The position numbers and the translations under genes were made by a program. From assembly GCF_014650575.1 (NCBI RefSeq), contig NZ_BMVF01000001.1:496001-560000 (forward strand): a stretch of 64,000 nucleotides of DNA, given 5' to 3'. The DNA is from Streptomyces naganishii JCM 4654 (lineage in GTDB: Bacteria; Actinomycetota; Actinomycetes; Streptomycetales; Streptomycetaceae). Below, piece by piece: positions 32,892 through 41,285 of the stretch. How positions within the stretch are numbered: the first letter of the stretch is position 1; every line of letters starts with the position of its first letter. A model generated the notes under the pieces. That model saw only the letters and a program-made list of their open reading frames with translations, ran no database searches and had not been told where the DNA came from.

Positions 32892-32934
32892 CCCCGGCCC
32901 GTCCCGGATGGCACGCCTGAGGCACCGCTGGGCC

Positions 32935-33144
32935 TCACGGGAGGTCTTGCCCTCGGCGACTCCGCGGGCGACGTACGTCTTCGTGGCCGGGTCCCGTCCA
33001 GCGAGCGCGCAGCCGATGGGCCTTCTGGCGGCAGGCGTCGCCGCAGTACCGGCGGGGACGCCCGGTTGCCGCGGCCGGCAGAGGGCTGCCGCACACAGGG
33101 CAGAAGCCCTCGCGGGTTTCGTTACGGATTGACGCGACGTGCAC
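32935..33144 (-). CDS. Small Cys4 zinc-finger-like protein
   Basis: A 69-residue frame from a GTG. It contains CPVCG, then 13-16 residues later YCGDACRQKAHRLR, a CxxC...CxxxC pattern followed by basic residues. Short proteins and tails of this type are widespread in actinobacteria and probably bind zinc. There is no clear ribosome site, and the C-terminal 20 residues look random, so it may be the end of a former larger gene. Its neighbour on the plus strand looks like a decayed gene. Confidence 0.4.
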   Translation of the reverse strand: MHVASIRNETREGFCPVCGSPLPAAATGRPRRYCGDACRQKAHRLRARWTGPGHEDVRRPRSRRGQDLP

Positions 33145-33322
33145 TCCCGCGACTACGCCAACCCCCTTGGCAGCGCTGTCGCGTTCGGCAACCTCGACCG
33201 CCTGCTCCAGGCTGCCCGGCAGTCCACCGCCGACTGAGGCATCAAGGCCGAAGCCTCTTCGTACCGGGAGATCCGCGTCGCCCAGCGCGTCCTGGCCATG
33301 GCCACCGCGATCTGGAGGTGAG
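33141..33322 (+). pseudogene. Decayed coding frame, possibly transposase-derived
   Basis: A plus-strand frame reads HSRDYANPLGSAVAFGNLDR, LLQAARQSTAD, an in-frame TGA, then GIKAEASSYREIRVAQRVLA and MATAIWR before a second stop. The end (VAQRVLAMATAIW) recalls the C-terminus of some DDE insertion-sequence transposases, but I cannot name the family. No terminal repeats were seen. It overlaps the zinc-finger frame by only a few bases. Confidence 0.3.
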
Positions 33323-33479
33323 GTGGGTCAAAGGCGGTCATGGAGCGCCCAAGGGGGGAAATCCGCTGTTCGGGTGGGTTGTGTATCGATCGGGTAACTC
33401 CCCTCGCGCGAGGGTGTGTGATGCGCGTAGACAGTGCGTGACCTGGTGCATCAACCAACCCATCTGACGCGGAGATTTC

Positions 33480-34274
33480 ATGCGGAAGTCCCTCGGAGCG
33501 GCGGCTCTCGTTGCCAGTTGCGCTCTCGCCGGCGGTGCGCTCTACGGCGCCGGTGCCGCCGGAGCCGGGCAGTCGACGGCCAACTCCACCCGCGAGCCGT
33601 ACAACATCGGGCTCCTGGTGAAGGACATCGACACCTACTACGGCACCGCGCCCGACGCCAACGGCGTCTACCAGGCGTCCCCGGACAGCCCGTACGCCAA
33701 GGACCTGGCGCGCATCGACGCCGACGCCAAGCGGTACATCGACAAGGCCGCCCGCAAGGCGCACCACCGGGGCGAGAAGCCGGCCGTCGTCTTCGACATC
33801 GACGACACCCTGCTGCTCAGCCTCGACTACGAGAAGCGCTACAACTACACCTACAACTCGGCCAGCTGGGCCGCCTACGTCAACCGCGCCGACCGGCCGG
33901 AGGTCTTCGGCAGCCCCGAGCTCGTGCGGTACGCGGCGAGCAAGGGCGTCGAGGTGTTCTACAACTCGGGCCTGAGCGAGGCCCAGCGCACCGCCGCCGT
34001 GGACAACCTCAAGAAGGTCGGCGCCGACGTCAACCTCGACGCCGCCCACATGTTCCTCAAGGACGCGGCCAACCCGCCCGCCTACCTGGCCGACTGCGCC
34101 ACCCCGGGCGCCTGGAAGTGCACCACCGTCCAGTACAAGTCCGGCACCCGCAAGCACATCGAGGACCTCGGGTACGACATCGTCGCCAACTTCGGCGACC
34201 AGTACTCCGACCTCGACGGCGGCCACGCCGACCGCACGTACAAGCTGCCCAACCCGACGTACTTCGTCAGCTAG
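33480..34274 (+). CDS. Secreted HAD-superfamily acid phosphatase (class B type)
   Basis: A 264-residue exported protein. An N-terminal signal (about 1-30, RKSLGAAALVASCALAGGAL) precedes a HAD domain with motif I VVFDIDDTLLLS (Asp106, Asp108), the YNSGLSE motif II region, a Lys (FLKDAAN) and NFGDQYSDLDGG with the motif IV acids. This is the plasmid-type/class B-C acid phosphatase fold; it should release phosphate from organic esters outside the cell. GGAGA lies before the ATG. A strong hairpin follows. Confidence 0.83.
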   Translation: MRKSLGAAALVASCALAGGALYGAGAAGAGQSTANSTREPYNIGLLVKDIDTYYGTAPDANGVYQASPDSPYAKDLARIDADAKRYIDKAARKAHHRGEKPAVVFDIDDTLLLSLDYEKRYNYTYNSASWAAYVNRADRPEVFGSPELVRYAASKGVEVFYNSGLSEAQRTAAVDNLKKVGADVNLDAAHMFLKDAANPPAYLADCATPGAWKCTTVQYKSGTRKHIEDLGYDIVANFGDQYSDLDGGHADRTYKLPNPTYFVS

Positions 34275-34299
34275 CGCGCGCCGTCCGCACGCCTTCGCC

Positions 34300-34338
34300 A
34301 ACGCCCCCGTCCGGCCCTCACGCCCGGGCGGGGGCGTT
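34300..34338. terminator. Terminator after the acid phosphatase gene
   Basis: Perfect 10-bp stem AACGCCCCCG (34300-34309) with CGGGGGCGTT (34329-34338), 25 nt past the stop codon. Confidence 0.75.
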
Positions 34339-34459
34339 CGCGCCGATGCCGAGTGACGGCGATTCCGTAACACGGGCTCAACCTGAAACCGGTCCGCCGG
34401 GGGAACAATCCAGCCAGCATCCGCGCACCGATCACTCAGGCACCCCGAGGAGTCCAGGC

Positions 34460-35911
34460 ATGTCGGACACGCAGAAGGCGGTCGGCCGGCCAAGTGCCGC
34501 GCCGCAGGCAGCGGGCGGCGTAGACCGCTTCTTCAGAATCACCGAACGCGGCTCCACCCTCGGCCGGGAGATACGCGGCGGTCTCGCCACGTTCTTCACC
34601 ATGGCCTACATCCTCGTCCTGAACCCGATCATCCTGGGGAGTGCCAAGGACAAGTTCGGCCACCAGCTGGACACCGGCCAACTGGTCACCGCCACCGCCC
34701 TGGTGGCCTGTGTCATGACGCTCATCATGGGCGTCGGCGGCAACCTGCCGCTCGCCATCGCCGCCGGCCTCGGCCTCAACGCCGTCGTCGCCTTCCAGAT
34801 CGCCCCGCTGATGAGCTGGGCGGACGCGATGGGCCTGGTGGTGATCGAGGGCGTCCTGATCTGTGTGCTGGTGCTCACCGGACTGCGCGAGGCGATCATG
34901 AACGCCATCCCGCAGCAGCTCAAGCAGGCCATCGGCGTCGGCATCGGCCTGTTCATCGCCTTCATCGGCTTCGTCGACGCCGGCTTCGTCAGCCGCATCC
35001 CGGACGCCGCCGGCACCACCGTGCCCGTGCAGCTCGGCGCCGTGGGCCGGCTGACCGGCTGGCCCGTGCTGGTCTTCTGCCTCGGGGTGCTGCTGACCAT
35101 CGCGCTGCTGGCGCGGAAGGTGAAGGGCGCGATCCTGATCAGCATCGTCACGATGACGGTGGTCGCGATCGTCGTCAACGCCGTCGCCGACGTGAAGAGC
35201 TGGGGCCTGACCACGCCCAAGGTCCCCGACAAGGCCGTGGCCGCCCCCGACTTCGGGCTGGTGGGTCACTTCAGCCTGTTCGGCGGCTTCGGCAAGGCCG
35301 GCGCGCTCACCGTGGTCCTGCTGGTCTTCACCCTCATCCTGTCGGACTTCTTCGACGCCATGGGCACCATCGTCGGCATCAGCGCCGAGGCCGGACTGCT
35401 CGACGAGCGGGGCCAGGTGCCCGGCATCGGGCGGGTGCTGTTCATCGACGGCGCCGCCGCGATCGCGGGCGGCGTCGGCTCCGCCTCCTCCAACACCGCC
35501 TACATCGAGTCCGCCGCGGGCGTCGGCGAGGGCGCCCGCACCGGCTTCGCCAACCTGGTCACCGGCGGCCTGTTCGGCCTGGCGCTCTTCCTCACCCCGC
35601 TGCTGACCATCGTCCCGCTCCAGGCCGCCGCGCCCGCGCTGATCGCGGTGGGCTTCCTGATGATGACCCACGTCAAGCACATCGACTGGGACCGCTACGA
35701 GATCGCCATCCCGGCCTTCCTCACCATCGCCGCGATGCCGTTCACGTACTCCATCACCGACGGCATCGGCGCCGGCTTCCTGTCGTACGTCGTCATCAAG
35801 GCGGTGCTCGGCAAGGCCCGCGAGGTCAACTGGCTGCTGTGGGGCGTCTCGGCGCTGTTCCTCGTCTACTTCGCGATCGACCCGGTGGAGCAGGTGCTCG
35901 GCGTGAAGTGA
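34460..35911 (+). CDS. Purine permease, NCS2/AzgA-like (guanine-hypoxanthine type)
   Basis: A 483-residue membrane protein with twelve to fourteen hydrophobic segments. The N-terminus (VDRFFRITERGSTLGREIRG, GLATFFTMAYILVLNP) and the later LSDFFDAMGTIVGISAEAGL and SASSNTAYIESAAGVGEGAR are hallmarks of AzgA-type purine permeases. These import adenine, guanine or hypoxanthine with protons. GAGGAG lies before the ATG. It converges on the penicillin-binding protein gene with only 25 bp between the stops. Confidence 0.88.
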   Translation: MSDTQKAVGRPSAAPQAAGGVDRFFRITERGSTLGREIRGGLATFFTMAYILVLNPIILGSAKDKFGHQLDTGQLVTATALVACVMTLIMGVGGNLPLAIAAGLGLNAVVAFQIAPLMSWADAMGLVVIEGVLICVLVLTGLREAIMNAIPQQLKQAIGVGIGLFIAFIGFVDAGFVSRIPDAAGTTVPVQLGAVGRLTGWPVLVFCLGVLLTIALLARKVKGAILISIVTMTVVAIVVNAVADVKSWGLTTPKVPDKAVAAPDFGLVGHFSLFGGFGKAGALTVVLLVFTLILSDFFDAMGTIVGISAEAGLLDERGQVPGIGRVLFIDGAAAIAGGVGSASSNTAYIESAAGVGEGARTGFANLVTGGLFGLALFLTPLLTIVPLQAAAPALIAVGFLMMTHVKHIDWDRYEIAIPAFLTIAAMPFTYSITDGIGAGFLSYVVIKAVLGKAREVNWLLWGVSALFLVYFAIDPVEQVLGVK

Positions 35912-35936
35912 CCTGCCGGCCCCACCGGGTCCGGGC

Positions 35937-37388
35937 TCAGTTCTTCAGCGCGGCCCGCATCACCGCCTTGGCCACCGGCGCGGCCAGCCCGTTGCCGCTG
36001 ACCTCGGAGCGGGCCGCGTCGGACTGTTCCACGAGCACCGCGACCGCCACCTGCTTGCCGGTCGAGTCGGAGGTGCCGTAGGAGGTGAACCAGGCGTAGG
36101 GCACCTGGCTGTTGTTCTCGCCGTGCTGGGCGGTGCCCGTCTTGCCGCCCACGGTCACCCCGGACAGGCGGGCGTTGGTGCCCGTGCCCTGCTCGACGAC
36201 CGTCCGCATCGCCGACCGCAGCTGGGCGGCGGTGGAGGAGCTGACGATCCGCTTGCTGCCGGGGTGGTCGTCGTAGTTCTCCAGCACGTTGCCGCCGCCG
36301 TCGGTGGTCCGCGACACCATGTGCGGGGAGACCAGCTCGCCGCCGTGGGCGATGGCCGCCGACACCATCGCCATCTGCAGCGGGGTGGCGGTGACGTCGA
36401 ACTGCCCGATGCCGGTCAGCCCGGTCTGCGCCTTGTCCATGTCCTTGGGGTAGACGCTCGTGTACGCCCGCACGGGCACGTCCTGCGAGCGGTCGTCGAA
36501 GCCGAAGCGCTCCGCCATCGCCCGCACCTTGTCCTGGCCGAGGTCGACGGCCATCTTGGCGAAGACGTTGTTGCAGGAGTACTGCAGGGCGGTGCGGATC
36601 GTGGCGTTCTTGCAGGGCGCGTTCGGGTTCTCGTTGGACAGGTCGCGGGTGGTGCCCGGCAGGCGGTACGGGTCCGGGCTGTCGGTCTTCGCGTCCACCG
36701 ACGGGTACAGCCCGTCCTCCAGCGCGGCCGCCGCCACGACCAGCTTGAACGTCGAACCCGGCGGCAGCGGCTGGCGCAGCGCGCGGTTGGTCATGGGCTT
36801 GTCGGGGTCCTCGGTCAGCCGCTGCCAGGCGCTCTTGCCGCCCGTGCTGAGCACGCCCGGGTCGTAGGAGGGCGTGGAGACGACCGCGAGGATCCTGCCG
36901 GTGGCCGGGTCGATGGCGACGGCCGCGCCCTTCTTGCCGCCGAGCGCGTCGTAGGCCGCCTTCTGCACGTCCGGGTCGATCGTGGTGATCACGTCGCCCG
37001 GGGTGGCGCGCTTGCCGGTGATGGTGTCGAGCGGGTTCCTCAGCCGGCTGTCGGTGCCGTCCAGGAGGTCCTGGTAGACGCCCTCCAGTTGGGTCGCCCC
37101 GTACACCTGGGAGCTGTAGCCCGTCACCGCGGCGTACAGCTCGCCCTTCTTGTACGTGCGCTTGTACTTGAGGTCGCCGCTGGTGGTCTGCGCGGATCCG
37201 GTGACCGCGCTGCCGCCCACGACGATGTTCCCCAGCGGCTGCGAGTACGTCTCGATCGCCTTGCGCCGGTTGGCCTTGTCGTCCGCGAGGGCCTTGCCGT
37301 CGTAGAACTGCACCCAGGTCGCCCTGACCAGCAGAGCGAACACGAGCAGCAGCGTGAAGACGGATGCCCGCCTGATCGTCTTGTTCAT
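35937..37388 (-). CDS. Class B penicillin-binding protein (transpeptidase)
   Basis: A 483-residue protein. A signal-anchor helix (about 8-24) is followed by a dimerisation-like domain (about 30-135) and a transpeptidase domain with SxxK as STFK (Ser212, Lys215), SxN as SCN (271-273) and KTG in GGKTGTAQ. This is the PbpA-like short class B form found in Streptomyces, which cross-links peptidoglycan during growth or sporulation. The partner SEDS protein gene is not in the window. An eight-unit hexamer repeat lies 71-118 bp upstream of the start. Confidence 0.88.
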   Translation of the reverse strand: MNKTIRRASVFTLLLVFALLVRATWVQFYDGKALADDKANRRKAIETYSQPLGNIVVGGSAVTGSAQTTSGDLKYKRTYKKGELYAAVTGYSSQVYGATQLEGVYQDLLDGTDSRLRNPLDTITGKRATPGDVITTIDPDVQKAAYDALGGKKGAAVAIDPATGRILAVVSTPSYDPGVLSTGGKSAWQRLTEDPDKPMTNRALRQPLPPGSTFKLVVAAAALEDGLYPSVDAKTDSPDPYRLPGTTRDLSNENPNAPCKNATIRTALQYSCNNVFAKMAVDLGQDKVRAMAERFGFDDRSQDVPVRAYTSVYPKDMDKAQTGLTGIGQFDVTATPLQMAMVSAAIAHGGELVSPHMVSRTTDGGGNVLENYDDHPGSKRIVSSSTAAQLRSAMRTVVEQGTGTNARLSGVTVGGKTGTAQHGENNSQVPYAWFTSYGTSDSTGKQVAVAVLVEQSDAARSEVSGNGLAAPVAKAVMRAALKN

Positions 37389-37458
37389 CCCGCACAGAGG
37401 GACGAACGAACGGGAGGGAATCGTTCCCTTCCGCCCCGGTTTCTCATCGGACGTTCAT

Positions 37459-37506
37459 GCGAGGGCGAGGGCGAGGGCGAGGGCGACGGCGAGGGCGACG
37501 GCGAGG
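37459..37506. repeat. Eight tandem hexamers (GCGAGG / GCGACG)
   Basis: 48 bp of hexamers: four GCGAGG, then GCGACG, GCGAGG, GCGACG, GCGAGG. It lies between the acetyltransferase stop and the penicillin-binding protein start, so copy-number change would alter promoter spacing rather than a protein. Confidence 0.85.
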
Positions 37507-37530
37507 ACGGGGACGTCCCGGTCGCGCGGC

Positions 37531-38001
37531 TCAGTCGCGCAGCGTCAGGACCACCTCGTCGATCTCCTCGCCGCGCGCCTCGGCGAACCCCCGGGCCGTG
37601 GCGGTCCGCCGGAAGCCGCACTTGCCCAGCACCCGCAGCGAGCCCGCGTTGTCCGCCGCCGCGCGGGCGTACAGCGGGCGCTCGGGGACCTCGGCCAGCA
37701 GCGCGGCGAGCGCGGCCGTGGCGATGCCCCGGCCCCAGTAGGCGCGGTCGATCCAATAGGTGACCTCGCGCTCGCCCGGCTCGCCGTACACCGCGGCGGT
37801 GCCGACCACGTCACCGTCCGCCAGGATCGTGCGGGGCACGTCCGAGGAGGCGCGGATCTTCCGCCAGTGCGCGTCGAAGGCGTCGCGGTCGGCCGGGTCC
37901 TTCGGGGTGAAGGCCGCCATCCGCAGCGCCTCCGGGTCGTTCATCTGCCGGAAGAACACCGGCAGATCGCTGTCGTGGACCTCGCGGAGCACGACGTTCA
38001 T
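37531..38001 (-). CDS. GNAT-family N-acetyltransferase
   Basis: A 156-residue acetyltransferase (RimJ/RimL-like, Acetyltransf_3). LREVHDSDLPVFFRQMNDPE starts the fold; motif A, YWGRGIATAALAALL, binds acetyl-CoA; NAGSLRVLGKCGFRR is the motif B helix. The substrate is unknown: a small amine, an antibiotic or a protein N-terminus. The ATG lies 3 bp downstream of the IclR stop codon on the same strand, so the two may be co-transcribed. Confidence 0.83.
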   Translation of the reverse strand: MNVVLREVHDSDLPVFFRQMNDPEALRMAAFTPKDPADRDAFDAHWRKIRASSDVPRTILADGDVVGTAAVYGEPGEREVTYWIDRAYWGRGIATAALAALLAEVPERPLYARAAADNAGSLRVLGKCGFRRTATARGFAEARGEEIDEVVLTLRD

Positions 38002-38004
38002 GTC

Positions 38005-38778
38005 TCACAGCCTCCGGGTGGCGAGGGTCAGGCGGTCACGTGCGTCGAAGAGGGCGTCCTTGACCGTCTGCTCGTGCGCCGGCGTCAGCCTGGCGACCGG
38101 GATCGAGCAGCTGATCGCGTCCCGCGCCGGGGTGCGGTACGGGATCGCCACGCCGAAGCAGCGCAGGCCCAGGGTGTTCTCCTCGCGGTCCACCGCGTAC
38201 CCCTGCTCGCGGATCTGGTGCAGTTCCGCGATCAGCTTCTCGCGGTCGGTGATGGTGTGCTCGGTCAGCGCGGGCAGGGTCTCCGGGAGCATCTTGCGGA
38301 CCTGCTCGTCGGAGTACGTGCTCAGCAGCGCCTTGCCCAGGGAGGTGGAGTGGGCGGGCAGGCGGCGGCCGACGCGGGTGAAGGGGCGCAGGTAGTGCTG
38401 CGACTGCCGGGTGGCGAGGTAGACGACGTTGGTGCCGTCCAGGCGCGCGAGGTGGATCGTCTCGGTGGTGTCGTCGGAGAGGCGGTCCAGGGTCGGCCGG
38501 GCCGCCGCGACGACCTCGTCGCCGTCGATGTAGGAGGTGCCCACCAGCAGCGCCCGCACCCCGATGCCGTACCGGGTGCCGGTCGCGTCGGTCTCCACCC
38601 AGCCGAGCTCGACCAGGGTGCGCAGCAGCATGTACAGGCTGGACTTGGGATAGCCGACGGCCTCCTGGACCGCGGCCAGGGAGTGCATACCGGGCCGGCC
38701 GGCGAAGTACTCGAGCAATTCCACGGTCCGCACCGCGGACTTGACCTGCGCCCCGCCGCCTGTATCGGCTGCCGACAT
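38005..38778 (-). CDS. IclR-family transcriptional regulator
   Basis: A 257-residue IclR protein. The winged helix (about 12-75) has VKSAVRTVELLEYFAGRPG, VGYPKSSLYMLLRTLVELGW. The effector domain (about 85-250) has HLARLDGTNVVYLATR, LPAHSTSLGKALLSTYS and a conserved Cys (RCFGVAIPYR). It is divergent from the aldehyde dehydrogenase gene, with two dyads between them, so it probably represses that gene until a sugar acid or keto acid is present. Confidence 0.88.
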   Translation of the reverse strand: MSAADTGGGAQVKSAVRTVELLEYFAGRPGMHSLAAVQEAVGYPKSSLYMLLRTLVELGWVETDATGTRYGIGVRALLVGTSYIDGDEVVAAARPTLDRLSDDTTETIHLARLDGTNVVYLATRQSQHYLRPFTRVGRRLPAHSTSLGKALLSTYSDEQVRKMLPETLPALTEHTITDREKLIAELHQIREQGYAVDREENTLGLRCFGVAIPYRTPARDAISCSIPVARLTPAHEQTVKDALFDARDRLTLATRRL

Positions 38779-38811
38779 CGCCCTTGACCCCTTCGTTGGA
38801 CGAGAACTTCG

Positions 38812-38868
38812 GAGATATAGTCTCGGACACCATATTCATCATCAGAGACAGCGTTCAGTATATCGAAC
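38812..38868. promoter_or_regulatory. Candidate IclR operators in the divergent promoter
   Basis: GTTCAGTATATCGAAC (38853-38868) is a near-perfect 16-bp dyad with GTTC/GAAC arms, close to IclR-family sites. A second dyad, GAGATATAGTCTC, lies at about 38812-38824. Together they sit between the IclR start (38778) and the dehydrogenase start (38920). Confidence 0.5.
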
Positions 38869-38919
38869 ACCCCTGAGGATGACGTACGTACTGCGGCAAG
38901 ACATGTGGAGGGACCCGCG

Positions 38920-40449
38920 GTGGCAGCAGCACCAGTCTGGAGTGTCGATCCCCGTACCGGGAAGCAGCGGGAACAGGTTGCGGTGGAGGCCACAGCCCAA
39001 GAGGTGGACGCCGCCGTCCGGGCCGCCCACGCGGCGCGCGGCGCGCTGGCCGACCGCGCCGTGCGGGCGGCCTTCCTGCGCACCGCCGCGGACCGTCTGG
39101 AGGCCGCCCGGGACCAGCTCGTCGAGGCCGCCGACGCCGAGACCGCGCTCGGTCCGGTCCGGCTCACCGGGGAACTGGCCCGGACCTGCTACCAGCTGCG
39201 GGCCTTCGCGGACATCGTCGACGAGGGCGCCTTCCTCGACGTGATCATCGACCACCCCGACGACACCGCCACCCCGCCGGTCCCGGACCTGCGCCGCTAC
39301 AAGGTGCCGCTCGGCGTCGTCGCCGTGTACTCCGCCTCCAACTTCCCCTTCGCCTTCTCGGTCGCCGGCGGCGACACCGCGAGCGCGCTGGGCGCGGGGT
39401 GCCCGGTCGTCGTCAAGGCCCACCCGGACCACCCGGCGCTGTCCGAACTGGTCGCGCGGGTGCTGCGGGACGCGGCGGACGAGCACGGCATACCTCGTGG
39501 CGTCGTCGGTCTGGTGCACGGCTTCGAGGCGGGCCTCGAACTCATCAGGCACCCGCTGGTCGCCGCGGCCGGGTTCACCGGCTCGGTGCGCGGCGGGCGG
39601 GCGCTGTTCGACGCGGCGGCCGCGCGGCCCGTGCCGATCCCCTTCCACGGCGAGCTGGGATCGCTCAACCCGGTCCTGGTGACCGAGGCGGCCGCGGCCG
39701 AGCGGGCCGAGGCCATCGGGGCCGGGCTCGCCGGGTCGGTGACCCTGGGTGTCGGGCAGTTCTGCGTCAAGCCCGGCCTCGTCCTGGCGCCGGCGGGCGC
39801 GGCGGGCGACCGGCTGGTCAAGTCACTGACGGACGCGGTCGGCGACACCCGCCCCGGTGTGCTGCTCGACCACCGGATGCGGGACAACTTCGTCGCCGGG
39901 GTCGCCGAGCGCGCCGGCCTGGAGGACGTCGAGTCGCCGGTCACCCCGGGCGCGGACGGCGAACACACCGTGAGCGCGGGCTTCCTCATGGTCCCGGCGC
40001 GCCGGCTGGCGGCCGAGGGCGCCCACGACCTGCTCCTTGAGGAGTGCTTCGGGCCGGTGACGGTGGTGGCGCGCTACGAGGACGAGAGCGAGGCGACCGC
40101 CGTACTGTCCCGGCTGCCGGGCAACCTCAGCGCGACCGTGCACCTGTCCGACGCCGAGGCGGCCGGCGAGGGGCGCGGCGCGGAACTGCTCGCCGAACTG
40201 ACCCCGCTCGCCGGGCGCGTGCTCGTCAACGCCTGGCCGACGGGCGTGGCGGTCGCCCCCGCCCAGCACCACGGGGGCCCCTACCCGGCCACCACCTCCA
40301 CGTCCACGTCGGTGGGCGGTACGGCGATCGAACGCTGGATGCGCCCGGTCGCTTACCAGAACACCCCCGAGGCCCTCCTCCCGCCGGAGCTGCGCGACGA
40401 CAACCCCCTCGGGCTGCCCCGCCGGTTCGACGGCCGCCTGGAACGCTGA
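38920..40449 (+). CDS. 2-oxoglutarate semialdehyde dehydrogenase (NADP-type aldehyde dehydrogenase)
   Basis: A 509-residue aldehyde dehydrogenase of the KGSADH group. Asn141 in SASNFPFAFS, Glu245 in HGELGSLN and nucleophile Cys282 in GVGQFCVKPG make the active site. This SNFPFAFS/GQFCVKPG form is characteristic of 2-oxoglutarate (2,5-dioxovalerate) semialdehyde dehydrogenases. It would oxidise the product of the dehydratases at 24050 and 30244 to 2-oxoglutarate. The GTG at 38920 has GGAGGG 7 nt upstream. Control by the divergent IclR regulator is likely. Confidence 0.85.
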   Translation: MAAAPVWSVDPRTGKQREQVAVEATAQEVDAAVRAAHAARGALADRAVRAAFLRTAADRLEAARDQLVEAADAETALGPVRLTGELARTCYQLRAFADIVDEGAFLDVIIDHPDDTATPPVPDLRRYKVPLGVVAVYSASNFPFAFSVAGGDTASALGAGCPVVVKAHPDHPALSELVARVLRDAADEHGIPRGVVGLVHGFEAGLELIRHPLVAAAGFTGSVRGGRALFDAAAARPVPIPFHGELGSLNPVLVTEAAAAERAEAIGAGLAGSVTLGVGQFCVKPGLVLAPAGAAGDRLVKSLTDAVGDTRPGVLLDHRMRDNFVAGVAERAGLEDVESPVTPGADGEHTVSAGFLMVPARRLAAEGAHDLLLEECFGPVTVVARYEDESEATAVLSRLPGNLSATVHLSDAEAAGEGRGAELLAELTPLAGRVLVNAWPTGVAVAPAQHHGGPYPATTSTSTSVGGTAIERWMRPVAYQNTPEALLPPELRDDNPLGLPRRFDGRLER

Positions 40450-40500
40450 GATCCCGGGGGCCCCGACGGGTCCGGGTGCGGCGGCTGGGAGACTGCGGGC

Positions 40501-41109
40501 ATGGACGTGGAGCTGCCCGAACTTCCCTTCGCCCTTCGCACCTACGGCCCTGACGGGCACTGGGAGCACGAGGACGGCATGCTGTCCGGATGGGCCGGTC
40601 CCCGGCAGGACCGGTTCGTGCCGCCCGCCGGCGAGGCGCTGGACCCGGCCTCCGACGCGCCCCGCCTGCTCGGGGCGCCGGAGGGCGACTTCCAGCTGAT
40701 CGCCCGGGTGACGGTCGGCTTCAGCGCCTCCTTCGACGCCGGCGCGCTCTACGTCCACGTCGGCGAGCGGGCGTGGGCCAAGCTCTGCCTGGAGTACTCC
40801 CCGGACGTGCCCACCGTCTGCACGGTGGTCACCCGGGGCCACTCCGACGACGCGAACTCCTTCACGGTGGAAGGCAGTTCGGTGTGGCTGCGGGTGAGCC
40901 GCACCGGGCGTGCCTTCGCCTTCCACGCCTCCCGCGACGGCAGCCACTGGACCTTCGTCCGCCTGTTCACCCTCGGCACCGAGAAGGAGACGGGCGCGGC
41001 CCTCGTCGGCTTCATGACCCAGTCCCCCCTGGGCGAGGGCTGCGTGGTCACCTACGACCACATCGAATACCGCCCCACCTGGCCGGCAGACCTGCGCGAC
41101 GGCAGCTGA
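40501..41109 (+). CDS. DUF1349 family protein
   Basis: A 202-residue, all-beta protein of the DUF1349 (concanavalin-like) family. FQLIARVTVGFSASFDAGAL, YVHVGERAWAKLCLEYSP and GHSDDANSF, then LRVSRTGRAFAFHASRDG are typical. Yeast relatives were named regulators of enolase; the bacterial function is unknown and a carbohydrate-binding role is possible. It begins 51 bp after the aldehyde dehydrogenase stop and may be read in the same transcript. Confidence 0.75.
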   Translation: MDVELPELPFALRTYGPDGHWEHEDGMLSGWAGPRQDRFVPPAGEALDPASDAPRLLGAPEGDFQLIARVTVGFSASFDAGALYVHVGERAWAKLCLEYSPDVPTVCTVVTRGHSDDANSFTVEGSSVWLRVSRTGRAFAFHASRDGSHWTFVRLFTLGTEKETGAALVGFMTQSPLGEGCVVTYDHIEYRPTWPADLRDGS

Positions 41110-41285
41110 GGAACCGGGGCTGTGCTCCGGTGATCCGCACCCCGCTGCCCGCCGAGGCGGAGGCCGACGCGGACCTGTGTCTGCGGTACGCCCCGGGTGG
41201 GGAATGAAGCGGGCTGGTTGAAGGTTCACGGACTTGGTGGAGGGGTGCCTCCGCCCGAGTCGTGTGAACTGGAGTGAACGAGAAG

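Larger units (their letters stand above)
32892..33479. other. Remnant-bearing gap between aldonate operon and phosphatase gene
   Basis: 588 bp. The minus strand at 32935-33144 encodes a small Cys4 protein. The plus strand at 33141-33322 has a coding-like frame broken by one stop. From 33323 to 33479 it holds the leader of the phosphatase gene, whose GGAGA lies before the ATG; TCGCGCGA-type dyads occur near 33408. No promoter hexamers are convincing. Confidence 0.45.

Noticed and set aside
37385-37756. A minus-strand protein with SPSPSPSP repeats across the hexamer array
   Set aside because: The frame starts inside the acetyltransferase gene in another phase and has no start signal. The Ser-Pro run is just the hexamer repeat translated.
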